From Actinomycetota bacterium (GTDB taxonomy: Bacteria; Actinomycetota; Actinomycetes; Nanopelagicales; Nanopelagicaceae), in contig RFMK01000065.1 of NCBI GenBank assembly GCA_009927705.1, positions 1 through 15,540 on the forward strand: a stretch of 15,540 nucleotides of DNA, written 5' to 3'. The stretch's first letter is position 1. Every line of letters starts with the position of its first letter. Shown in pieces: positions 1 through 6,673 of this stretch. The notes below the pieces were generated by a model that saw only the letters and a list, made by a program, of their open reading frames with translations, ran no database searches and was not told where the DNA came from. Made by a program: the position numbers and the translations under genes.

Positions 1-13
1 GCTTTCTCGTACG

Positions 14-640
14 ATGAACCCGATGAGCACGAACGATAAGTTGGATTCACGCGCGCGTCTGCCCCGTGATGAGCGACGGGCAATTCTGCTAACAGCAGCG
101 CTCGAAGTATTTACGGTTTCGGGTTACCACGCCGCCTCGATGGATGAAATTGCAGACCGCGCGAATGTCAGTAAACCAGTGCTCTATCAGCACTTTCCAT
201 CGAAACTAGATTTGTATCTTGCTGTCCTAGACCTCCATATCGATTCATTGGTCTTCGCACTTCAGAAAGCCATCGCATCAACAAAAGAGAATAAGAATCG
301 CGTGAAGGCCACCGTTGACGCATATTTTGGATTTATTGATGACGAAGGCGGCGCTTTCCGCCTGCTGTTTGAGAGCGATATGAGCGTTGAACCCCAAGTC
401 CGAGAGCGCCTCAACCGTATGACGTATGACTGTGCGGTTGCAGTGAGTGCAGTCATCTCTATTGACACAGGATTTCCAAAAGAAGAATCCATGATGCTTG
501 CAATCGGATTGATTGGGTGCGCGCAGATAACAGCTCGGCACTGGTTGGAAAAGGAAGGCAAGATTGATCGATCCAAGGCCGCATCACTCGTTACGAACCT
601 CTTATGGCGCGGCATCTCCGGCTTCCCGCTTCATAATTAA
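14..640 (+). CDS. TetR/AcrR family transcriptional regulator (Rv3208-like)
   Basis: DNA-binding one-component regulator. The N-terminal helix-turn-helix spans about residues 20-66, with the recognition region at residues 42-64 (SMDEIADRANVSKPVLYQHF), a classic TetR_N signature. The remaining residues form the helical ligand-binding and dimerisation domain. The 208-aa length is normal for the family. The first ATG is at 14 and another in-frame ATG is at 23. The reading frame stays open to the left edge of the window, so a start further upstream cannot be excluded, and neither ATG has a good Shine-Dalgarno. The sequence after the HTH (RVKATVDAYFGFID, AFRLLFESD) resembles the mycobacterial Rv3208 group, and as in that genome the next gene encodes a DUF3107 protein. 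The ligand and regulon are unknown; regulation of the downstream gene is inferred only from position. Confidence 0.9.
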   Translation: MNPMSTNDKLDSRARLPRDERRAILLTAALEVFTVSGYHAASMDEIADRANVSKPVLYQHFPSKLDLYLAVLDLHIDSLVFALQKAIASTKENKNRVKATVDAYFGFIDDEGGAFRLLFESDMSVEPQVRERLNRMTYDCAVAVSAVISIDTGFPKEESMMLAIGLIGCAQITARHWLEKEGKIDRSKAASLVTNLLWRGISGFPLHN

Positions 641-728
641 GTTACACGTTTCTTGATTCTTGCTTAGGAAGAGCTCCTGCGCCGAATCTTGAATCGCACT
701 GATTCCCCAAACACTTTAAGATGGTGAC

Positions 729-998
729 ATGACATCCAAGAAAAGCACCTCAGGCAAATCAGATATCGCTCGTTCGGAAGTTCGAATTTCTGTCGCAGAT
801 CAAGTTCGCGAGTTAACAATCGAGACCACATCCGATCGCGACGAAGTCCTTGAGATGATCAAACAATCTCTCGCCTCTTCGCAGCCACTCGTACTCTCAG
901 ATACTCGAGGACGCCAATATGTCGTACCAGCGACAAAGATTGGCTCGGTGGAGATTGGTGACATCTCGGAGCGACGCGTTGGTTTTGCTGGCGCTTAA
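729..998 (+). CDS. DUF3107 family protein (TB9.4 / Rv3208A-like)
   Basis: Small soluble protein of 89 aa. Residues 17-89 match the actinobacterial DUF3107 family, which has a beta-strand start (EVRISVADQVRELTIE), a central helix (EVLEMIKQSL) and the conserved end KIGSVEIG.....RRVGF. The family is found next to the TetR gene in many Actinobacteria; its biochemical role is not established. Residues 1-16 (Lys/Ser-rich) precede the usual family start. No alternative start codon lies at the family boundary, so the extension appears real. A competing ATG at 721 is out of frame. The gene lies 88 nt after the TetR stop, and its 3' end faces the ParA-like gene with only 17 nt between stop codons. Confidence 0.85.
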   Translation: MTSKKSTSGKSDIARSEVRISVADQVRELTIETTSDRDEVLEMIKQSLASSQPLVLSDTRGRQYVVPATKIGSVEIGDISERRVGFAGA

Positions 999-1015
999 TT
1001 GACCCTAGCAAGAAA

Positions 1016-1726
1016 CTAGATCAGCTCAAGTTCTTCCAGGATTGAATAACATATTTCGCGATAATCGGATGCAATTTGGCTATCTTTGTTGGTAGAAAGT
1101 ACTGATTTTCCGGTCATTTGCGAGTGTGCAACAAGTGCATCTTCACTGATTGCCGGCTCAAGAACATGGAAGTCAACTTTGAGTTGTGCCATGACTTCAG
1201 ATGAAGAATCTTCCTCGTTTCGGACGAATAGAAGATCTAACTTCTTTGTAAATCCAGCAGATTGCGCAAAATCCTTGATATGAAGCGCGCCACGAATAGC
1301 AGCAATTTCAGGGGTCGTAGGGATCACGATGAAATCTGCGATCGCCAGGAAGTAAGTCATGATTCGATTTGGGCCAGTAGCGGTATCAATGATGACGATG
1401 TCGTAATCAGAAAACGTGGCTCTCAATTTCTCAGGCGTAAGTGATTGATTGATATCGAAAGACGAAAGTCTGGTTGATGAAGGAAGAAAGCTAAATCTTT
1501 CTGAGGTTTTGACTATGGTGGCACCCAGCGAAAAAGCACCGTTAAGGAAATCTTCTGTAGTGATTCGTGGATTCTCGATTCCACAATAGAAAGTCAACGT
1601 TGCTGCTGGATCGGCATCAATAAGAAGTGTTTTCTTTCCATACTCAACTGCTGCTACCGCTAGGGCATGCGCAGTGGTTGATTTACCAACTCCACCAGCT
1701 GTGTTTGCAATAACAAGACTCTTCAT
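1016..1726 (-). CDS. ParA/MinD-like P-loop ATPase lacking the signature lysine
   Basis: 236-aa member of the SIMIBI-class ParA family. The deviant Walker A region is at residues 8-17 (NTAGGVGKST). The Walker A lysine K15 is present, but the upstream signature lysine of the usual KGGxGK motif is alanine (A10). The A' motif LIDADP (D37, D39) and Walker B-like VIID (D114) are intact, followed by the family-typical AIADFIVIPTTPE. No ParB-like gene is visible nearby, so chromosome or plasmid partition is not supported. Its ATG overlaps the stop of the upstream DUF2236 gene as ATGA (1723-1726), implying translational coupling. It is the last gene of a five-gene minus-strand unit. The cargo or partner is unknown; it could position a protein complex or act as a MinD/ParA-like switch. 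Confidence 0.85.
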   Translation of the reverse strand: MKSLVIANTAGGVGKSTTAHALAVAAVEYGKKTLLIDADPAATLTFYCGIENPRITTEDFLNGAFSLGATIVKTSERFSFLPSSTRLSSFDINQSLTPEKLRATFSDYDIVIIDTATGPNRIMTYFLAIADFIVIPTTPEIAAIRGALHIKDFAQSAGFTKKLDLLFVRNEEDSSSEVMAQLKVDFHVLEPAISEDALVAHSQMTGKSVLSTNKDSQIASDYREICYSILEELELI

Positions 1727-2517
1727 GAAGTGACCTTCATCCGTTCGCGCGCCGATTTCATTTGGGGGCTTTCTCGGAATGATTGCGGCAAGAGTCTGAG
1801 CGCGCTACGCGTCGTCTTCAATGCAATGTCAGTGGTTGTTTCGTGGCCTGGAAGAGTCGGCCAACCGTAGAGCGAACGTGCCCAACGTGGAAGCGCCGCT
1901 CCAGCAAGCGAGGTAATTCCGCCCCACAGTGGTGCGATGGGAGTTCCAAATCGAAGCAATGGAGGAAGCGGTGGCAATGCAATAAATAGCGCTGCGCGCT
2001 TTGCATCATCACTTGCCGATAATTCCGGCGCGATTTCGCGGAAATATTCCTGCAGCTCAGCGCGATTTCTTGGAACACGGGATTCTTCGATTCCGACAAG
2101 TAAGGCGAATGTGAGCATCTCATCAATGTATGAATCCTGTTCTTGCTCTGTGAGAGCGAGACCAGAACGAAGTGCAGTATCCAAGAATGCATCAACCATG
2201 GCCATGTGCACCCAGAGCAGAAGTTTCTGATCATCCAATTTGAGCATTGCATGCACTCTGCGCACTCGTGCAGCTAATTTTTCAGCTTCATCTCGAGTTC
2301 CAAATGTCAAAGTTCCTACGTAATCTCCAGTCCGCTGTAGTCGGCCCCAAGCATCTTCACGGAAATTTGAATGCGCTGCTACTCCTGCCATTGCTTCAGG
2401 ATGAAGCGCCTGTTGAAGTAAGGCTCTTATCCCGCCGACAAACATCGAGGTGTCGGAGTGGATTCTCCAGGTCACCGAATCTGGAGCGTAGAAACCCGTT
2501 TGTGAAAAGTCAGCCAT
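1723..2517 (-). CDS. DUF2236 oxygenase-like protein (MpaB / latex-clearing protein superfamily)
   Basis: 264-aa mostly helical protein of the DUF2236 family, which includes fungal MpaB and bacterial rubber oxygenase Lcp. Characterised members bind haem b and cleave C=C bonds oxidatively. Diagnostic motifs are ALHPEAMAGVAAHS (H39, H49), the R-x3-T pair R59/T63 in GRLQRTGDY, and a downstream RVHAM with H89. From the Lcp literature, R/T flank the haem pocket and a following His is the axial ligand; assigning H89 that role is inference. No signal peptide is seen, so it is probably cytoplasmic. The natural substrate is unknown. It starts 2 nt after the marC stop, and its end overlaps the ParA-like start by 4 nt. 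Confidence 0.83.
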   Translation of the reverse strand: MADFSQTGFYAPDSVTWRIHSDTSMFVGGIRALLQQALHPEAMAGVAAHSNFREDAWGRLQRTGDYVGTLTFGTRDEAEKLAARVRRVHAMLKLDDQKLLLWVHMAMVDAFLDTALRSGLALTEQEQDSYIDEMLTFALLVGIEESRVPRNRAELQEYFREIAPELSASDDAKRAALFIALPPLPPLLRFGTPIAPLWGGITSLAGAALPRWARSLYGWPTLPGHETTTDIALKTTRSALRLLPQSFRESPQMKSARERMKVTS

Positions 2518-2519
2518 TA

Positions 2520-3125
2520 TTAGAAGAGCCCTTTGATGCCGCTCATCAACATCTCGAAGGCGATAGCAGCGGTTAACAGACCAGCGATTTTTGCAAGCAG
2601 CATGACTCCCGCTTCACGAATAATTTTCACAACATGAGTTGAGAACATCAAAGTTAATCCAATAACGATGTGAGCTCCCAGAACCGCAAGCGATAATGCA
2701 ATCGCCATTGCTGAACTCTCGACATCTTGAGCGAAGAGCATGATGGTCACGATTGCTCCTGGGCCAGCAAGAAGTGGTGTCCCCAGTGGAACCAGAGCAA
2801 GATTTTTAGCAACGTCATTCTCTGTGCTTGTGTCATTACCTTTAAGTAGCTCTAGTGAAACGAGAAGAAGAAGCAAGCCACCGGCGCCTTGCAGCGCGGG
2901 CATTGAAATATCCAAATAATTAACGATGAACTGTCCAAAGAGGGCAAATATCGTGATGACAAAGAGTGAAGTTCCGGCAGCCTGCCAGGCCGCACGAGTA
3001 CGTTCCGCGCGTGTTCGATTTCGCAAAACCCCAAGAAAAATAGGAGTAGCGCCCGGCGGATCGAGAATGACAAGAAGAGTGACAAAGGCTTGAAGGCCAA
3101 ATGTCATGACCGTGACATCGTTCAT
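2520..3125 (-). CDS. MarC/UPF0056 family integral membrane protein
   Basis: About 201-aa polytopic inner-membrane protein with roughly six hydrophobic segments. Family hallmarks are LLVILDPPGATPIFLGVL near the N-terminus, GAGGLLLLLVSLELL in the middle and PLGTPLLAGPGAI after it. MarC proteins were once tied to multiple antibiotic resistance but that role was withdrawn, so the function is uncertain. I chose the ATG at 3125 (MNDVTVMTFG) over an in-frame ATG at 3185. It overlaps the upstream PHP stop as ATGA and gives the normal family length, whereas the 20 extra residues would be hydrophilic and lie inside the PHP gene. Confidence 0.88.
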   Translation of the reverse strand: MNDVTVMTFGLQAFVTLLVILDPPGATPIFLGVLRNRTRAERTRAAWQAAGTSLFVITIFALFGQFIVNYLDISMPALQGAGGLLLLLVSLELLKGNDTSTENDVAKNLALVPLGTPLLAGPGAIVTIMLFAQDVESSAMAIALSLAVLGAHIVIGLTLMFSTHVVKIIREAGVMLLAKIAGLLTAAIAFEMLMSGIKGLF

Positions 3126-3997
3126 CGTCGAATCAATCTCTCTTCTACATTCTTTATGCGAGCTCGGGAAACTAGGGCCTCCCATTGTTGCGGATGAGTA
3201 GTGAACTCCGCCAATTGATTTTGTTTGCCTGTCCCGTGGTAGTCACTAGAACCTGTGACAATCAACTCCTTCTCCAGGGCTAAACCAAGAAGTTGTGCTC
3301 TCTCATCTTCCGAATGGTCTCTGTGGTGAACCTCAATTCCATCAAGACCGGCAGCGATCAAATCATCAAGTACTTCTATTCGAATAGTTCTTCCTCGCTG
3401 CGACGCTAATGGGTGAGCGATGACTGCTACACCTCCTGCTTCCTTTATCAATTGGATTGCGGAAGTGGGTGATGGTGAATAGTGGTTGATATAAAACTTT
3501 GATTTGTTATGAAGTAACGCTGCAAAAGCTTCATCACGTGAGGAAACATGTCCGCGGGCGACTAAAGCGTCGGCCAAATGTGGCCGCCCTAACGTTGCAT
3601 CGCTTGAGCGTTGGGCATGGACATCTTCGATGGTGATTTCGATTCCTGCTTCATTGAGTCTGGCGATAATACGTTCCATTCGCGAAAGTCGATTTTCGCG
3701 AGTTTGTTCTAGGACATCCAGCAAAGGTTTGTGCTGTGGATCGAAGAAGAATCCCAGCATATGGATGCTGATTCCATCGGAATCTTGGCAAGAGATCTCC
3801 GCTCCATGAACAAGTTGTAGTGTTGATTGAGATGGATGATTCAAGAGTCTGGTCGATGCTTCATCCCAGCCTCTCGTTGTGTCGTGATCCGTCAAGGCGA
3901 TTACCGCGAGACCACGATTGATTGCTTTATCAATAAGTTGACTGGGGGTATCAGTTCCATCGCTCGCATTCGAATGCGTATGAAGATCAATCAACAT
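3122..3997 (-). CDS. PHP-domain metal-dependent phosphoesterase (YciV/RNase AM-like)
   Basis: About 291-aa polymerase-and-histidinol-phosphatase domain protein. The metal-binding series is complete: HTHS (H6, H8) with D13, TDHD (D37, H38, D39), HGAEISC (H64, E67), H79 in IHMLGFF, AHP, EVHH and the C-terminal SSDYHG. This set and the length match the YciV (TrpH) group, whose E. coli member hydrolyses 3',5'-nucleoside bisphosphates and trims short RNA 5' ends (RNase AM). The substrate here is inferred from the family. The start at 3997 (MLIDLHTHSN) puts the HTH motif at the normal place and falls 10 nt after the exporter stop. The in-frame ATG at 4051 would add 18 residues inside the previous gene. 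Its 3' end overlaps marC by 4 nt. Confidence 0.88.
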   Translation of the reverse strand: MLIDLHTHSNASDGTDTPSQLIDKAINRGLAVIALTDHDTTRGWDEASTRLLNHPSQSTLQLVHGAEISCQDSDGISIHMLGFFFDPQHKPLLDVLEQTRENRLSRMERIIARLNEAGIEITIEDVHAQRSSDATLGRPHLADALVARGHVSSRDEAFAALLHNKSKFYINHYSPSPTSAIQLIKEAGGVAVIAHPLASQRGRTIRIEVLDDLIAAGLDGIEVHHRDHSEDERAQLLGLALEKELIVTGSSDYHGTGKQNQLAEFTTHPQQWEALVSRARIKNVEERLIRR

Positions 3998-4007
3998 ATG
4001 AGCAAGG

Positions 4008-4904
4008 TTATCGTTTAACGGCGTTCTTGCTCCGTAGCACAAAAATCGCACAACCAGCGAGCAACAACAATAGGCCTGGAATAGTTCCTGATGGTGGCAA
4101 TTGGTCTAACCACCAATAAGCCAGAACTGCACTCACTGGAACTTCAAAGAAGACGATAAGAGAGACGATTGCAGGAGAAACTCTCTTCAGTGCCAGATTG
4201 AACATCGTGTGTCCAAGTATCTGCGCACCAGCAATCAGCGCAAGGAGTAGCCACCATTCTCGCGAACTAAAGTTCCATATTTGAGTTTGGGTAACTAACG
4301 CGATTGGTAGCGCAGTAAGGGCACAAACAAAATAGCACGTTGACGTATAAGTGGCCGTCGAGATCGACTTCTGCGCTTGCGATCCGAGCATCACATAAAG
4401 TGCGGCAAGAGCTGCACATGCAATTGCGGCGAGATCACCAAGAAAAGCACGTTGAGACACCTGAAAATCTACGCCTGTGATAATCAAAAGTCCTATGAAG
4501 CTAATGATCATTCCTATCCATGCCTGCTTTGGAATGTGACCACCTAAACGCTTGACGAAATATGCTGCAAAAATTGGTTGCAGAGCGGTGAGAGCAGTTC
4601 CCGCGGCAACAGTGGTGTAACGCATCGCAATGAAGAAACCAATGAAATGAAATGCGAGAGCGATTCCCGCTAAGGCTGCCCACCGCATTCCTTCGCGCGA
4701 TTCTCGCTTTAACCAGTCGCGAGAACGTAAACCAATAATGAACATCAAGACCGCGCCGCCAAGATTGCGCCAGACGACCAAGGCGAGAATTGGCATAGCG
4801 CTCAATGCGATTACTGGACCTGAAGTGCCAATTCCAATAATTCCCAATAGCAATAAAGGAATGTCGCGGCCTCGTGGCATCTGAGTGTGGTCTTGTTCCC
4901 GCAT
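4008..4904 (-). CDS. EamA/DMT superfamily transporter (RhaT/RarD-like permease)
   Basis: 298-aa membrane protein with about ten predicted transmembrane segments arranged as two EamA repeats (roughly residues 15-140 and 155-285). The opening (IPLLLLGIIGIGTSGPVIAL, then VVWRNLGGAVLMF) and the second-half segment SPAIVSLIVFFEVPVSAVLAYWWL are typical of drug/metabolite exporters. The substrate cannot be read from sequence; family members export amino acids, nucleosides or other metabolites. It is the first gene of the minus-strand unit and is divergent from the PRC/CBS gene. Starts at 4904 and at 4880 (M9) are both possible. I used 4904, which has a GTAGG-like element upstream. Confidence 0.87.
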   Translation of the reverse strand: MREQDHTQMPRGRDIPLLLLGIIGIGTSGPVIALSAMPILALVVWRNLGGAVLMFIIGLRSRDWLKRESREGMRWAALAGIALAFHFIGFFIAMRYTTVAAGTALTALQPIFAAYFVKRLGGHIPKQAWIGMIISFIGLLIITGVDFQVSQRAFLGDLAAIACAALAALYVMLGSQAQKSISTATYTSTCYFVCALTALPIALVTQTQIWNFSSREWWLLLALIAGAQILGHTMFNLALKRVSPAIVSLIVFFEVPVSAVLAYWWLDQLPPSGTIPGLLLLLAGCAIFVLRSKNAVKR

Positions 4905-4962
4905 GGAACAAACCTACTATCCGTGGAGTGACAATCTTCCGATAGCCTTCTCCTATGGAGGT
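4893..4962 (+). promoter_or_regulatory. Putative promoter and strong ribosome-binding site for the PRC/MgtE_N/CBS gene
   Basis: TTGTTC at 4893-4898, a 16-nt spacer and TACTAT at 4915-4920 form a modest sigma-70-like match. They are followed by GGAGGT at 4957-4962, five bases before the ATG at 4968. The Shine-Dalgarno is one of the best in the window and fixes the gene start. The -35 lies within the start of the divergent exporter gene, so the promoter call is tentative. Confidence 0.4.
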
Positions 4963-4967
4963 ACCTG

Positions 4968-6209
4968 ATGCGCACAGAGCAATTAACACGGATATTTCTG
5001 GCAAAGCTTGCTGGTACTCCTGTATTTGATCCCAACGGAGACCGTGTAGGCAAAGTTCGCGATGCAATCGCATCAATGCGACAAGATTCATCAGCGCCAC
5101 GCATACTTGGATTTATCGTTGAAGTTCCTCAAAGACGAAAAATCTTTATCCCAATAACTCGAGTTACATCGATTGATGATGGTGGAGTTTTCATTACTGG
5201 AGCGCTCAATATCCGTCGGTACCAACAACGCCATGGCGAGGTCCAATTACTTGCAGAATTGCTGGATCATTCAACTCGCCTGCACGAAAATGGCGAAACT
5301 GTCATTATCGAAGATATCGGCATGGAGCTCACGGAGACCAAAGATTGGTACGCCCGTCACATTCACGTTCTGAAAAAAACAAAAGGTTTTCGCCGAGGTA
5401 CTAGCGTGACTGTCAGTTGGAGTGATGTCGAGATCGATGCACCAATTCATGGCGTCAATTTCTCTAGTACACAAGAGGACATCAATACATTGCCGGCACA
5501 GGATGTTGCTGCTGCACTTCAAGATCTCGACGTCAATCGCCAAACTGAGATTGCTCGCACGATGGATGATGAAAAATTGGCTGATGTATTAGAAGAAATG
5601 GATGACGCTGATCGAGTCGCGCTCGTTACTCAACTCGAAGGTGAGTTGGTAGCCGATGTTTTGAGTGAGATGGCTCCCGATGACGCAGCAGATGTCTTGC
5701 GAGAAGTTGGTACCGAGAAAGCAGAGTCGCTCTTGAGCCTCATGGAAGATGATGAGGCACAAGATGTTCGTCGTCTTATGGAATATGAGGATTTCTCTGC
5801 GGGCGGAATGATGACGACTGACCCCGTTATTCTTGCGACCACTTCTACAATCGCAGAAGCGCTCGCTGCTGTTCGACAGAAAGATCTAGCGCCGGCACTT
5901 GCGGCGCAAGTGTTTGTATGCCGAGCTCCACTTGAGACACCCACTGGTCGACTCGTAGGAGTCGTGCATGTCCAACGATTGCTACGTGAACCACCTGCTT
6001 TGAGCCTTGGGCTTGTCGCCGATACGGAGACAAATGCCATTTCGCCAGACACTTCACTCAATGATGTGGTGAAGCACCTTGCAAATTACAACCTGATTGC
6101 CGCGCCAGTCGTTGATGAGAATGAACGCCTCATTGGTGCGGTAACCGTCGATGATGTACTTGACCACCTATTGCCAGCTAACTGGCGTAGCACAGAGCGA
6201 GAGGTATAA
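4968..6209 (+). CDS. PRC-barrel + MgtE N-domain + tandem CBS protein, no membrane domain
   Basis: 413-aa soluble protein. Residues about 10-80 form a PRC-barrel (LAGTPVFDPNGDRVGKV, PRILGFIVEV, KIFIPITRV), and residues 90-160 look like a second PRC-like unit. About 170-275 are the acidic helical MgtE_N superhelix (repeats such as LADVLEEMDD and VADVLSEMAP), ending in the GGMMT junction at 279-283. Two CBS domains follow, about 283-343 and 348-404. In MgtE magnesium channels this N+CBS module senses Mg2+ and gates the pore, but the MgtE transmembrane domain is absent here. It may therefore be a stand-alone Mg2+ or adenine-nucleotide sensor. The stop is 2 nt before the DUF1003 gene. A similar protein exists near mrp in mycobacteria (Rv1232c region). 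Its function is uncharacterised. Confidence 0.88.
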   Translation: MRTEQLTRIFLAKLAGTPVFDPNGDRVGKVRDAIASMRQDSSAPRILGFIVEVPQRRKIFIPITRVTSIDDGGVFITGALNIRRYQQRHGEVQLLAELLDHSTRLHENGETVIIEDIGMELTETKDWYARHIHVLKKTKGFRRGTSVTVSWSDVEIDAPIHGVNFSSTQEDINTLPAQDVAAALQDLDVNRQTEIARTMDDEKLADVLEEMDDADRVALVTQLEGELVADVLSEMAPDDAADVLREVGTEKAESLLSLMEDDEAQDVRRLMEYEDFSAGGMMTTDPVILATTSTIAEALAAVRQKDLAPALAAQVFVCRAPLETPTGRLVGVVHVQRLLREPPALSLGLVADTETNAISPDTSLNDVVKHLANYNLIAAPVVDENERLIGAVTVDDVLDHLLPANWRSTEREV

Positions 6210-6211
6210 CT

Positions 6212-6673
6212 ATGGCGAAAAACTCTAGATTAGAAACGCCACGCGAATCTCGTCGTGCAATTCGCAGAAGTTATGACCCTGAAACTTTTGGTCGACTATC
6301 CGAACGTTTTGCACGTTTTATTGGAACAGCCAAGTTCTTGGTTTACATGACAATTTTCGTTACAGCGTGGATCCTTTGGAATGTCTTTGGTCCTCAAGAG
6401 TTTCGTTTCGATCAGTATCCATTCATTTTCTTGACTTTGCTGTTATCACTACAGGCCTCGTATGCAGCTCCGCTAATTTTATTAGCGCAAAACCGTCAGG
6501 CAGATCGTGATCGAGTTACTTCGCAGGAGGATCGAGCTCGCGATGAGCGTAATCTTGCAGTTACTGAATTCATGGTTCGAGAGATTGCTGCCATGCGCAA
6601 GGAATTAGTGCATGAGATCAAAGAAATTCTTGACGAGCGTTTAGGTACTGACTCCAAGCCTGACGCCAAGTAG
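6212..6673 (+). CDS. DUF1003 domain membrane protein
   Basis: 153-aa protein with a basic N-terminus (about 1-35), two membrane helices (about 42-58 and 71-91) and a charged helical tail (about 95-145). The family signature is clear: WILWNVFG, then FDQYPFIFLTLLLSLQASYAAPLILLAQNRQ. DUF1003 proteins are widespread and functionally undefined. The gene starts 2 nt after the PRC/MgtE_N/CBS stop with GAGAGGT upstream, so the two are co-transcribed and probably translationally linked. This suggests the membrane protein is the partner or effector of the soluble CBS sensor (inference). Its last 33 nt overlap the 3' end of the convergent mrp gene. Confidence 0.88.
   Translation: MAKNSRLETPRESRRAIRRSYDPETFGRLSERFARFIGTAKFLVYMTIFVTAWILWNVFGPQEFRFDQYPFIFLTLLLSLQASYAAPLILLAQNRQADRDRVTSQEDRARDERNLAVTEFMVREIAAMRKELVHEIKEILDERLGTDSKPDAK

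Noticed and set aside
641..728. Possible TetR operator: GAATC-5 nt-GATTC and nearby GATTC/GAATC repeats
   Set aside because: The arms are only 5 bp and no convincing promoter surrounds them; below what can be distinguished from chance.
999..1015. Intrinsic terminator between DUF3107 and the ParA-like gene
   Set aside because: The 17-nt gap contains no stem or U-tract.
3126..3185. Longer MarC start at 3185
   Set aside because: The 20 added residues are polar, lie within the PHP gene and exceed the family length. The ATGA overlap at 3125 is a better start.
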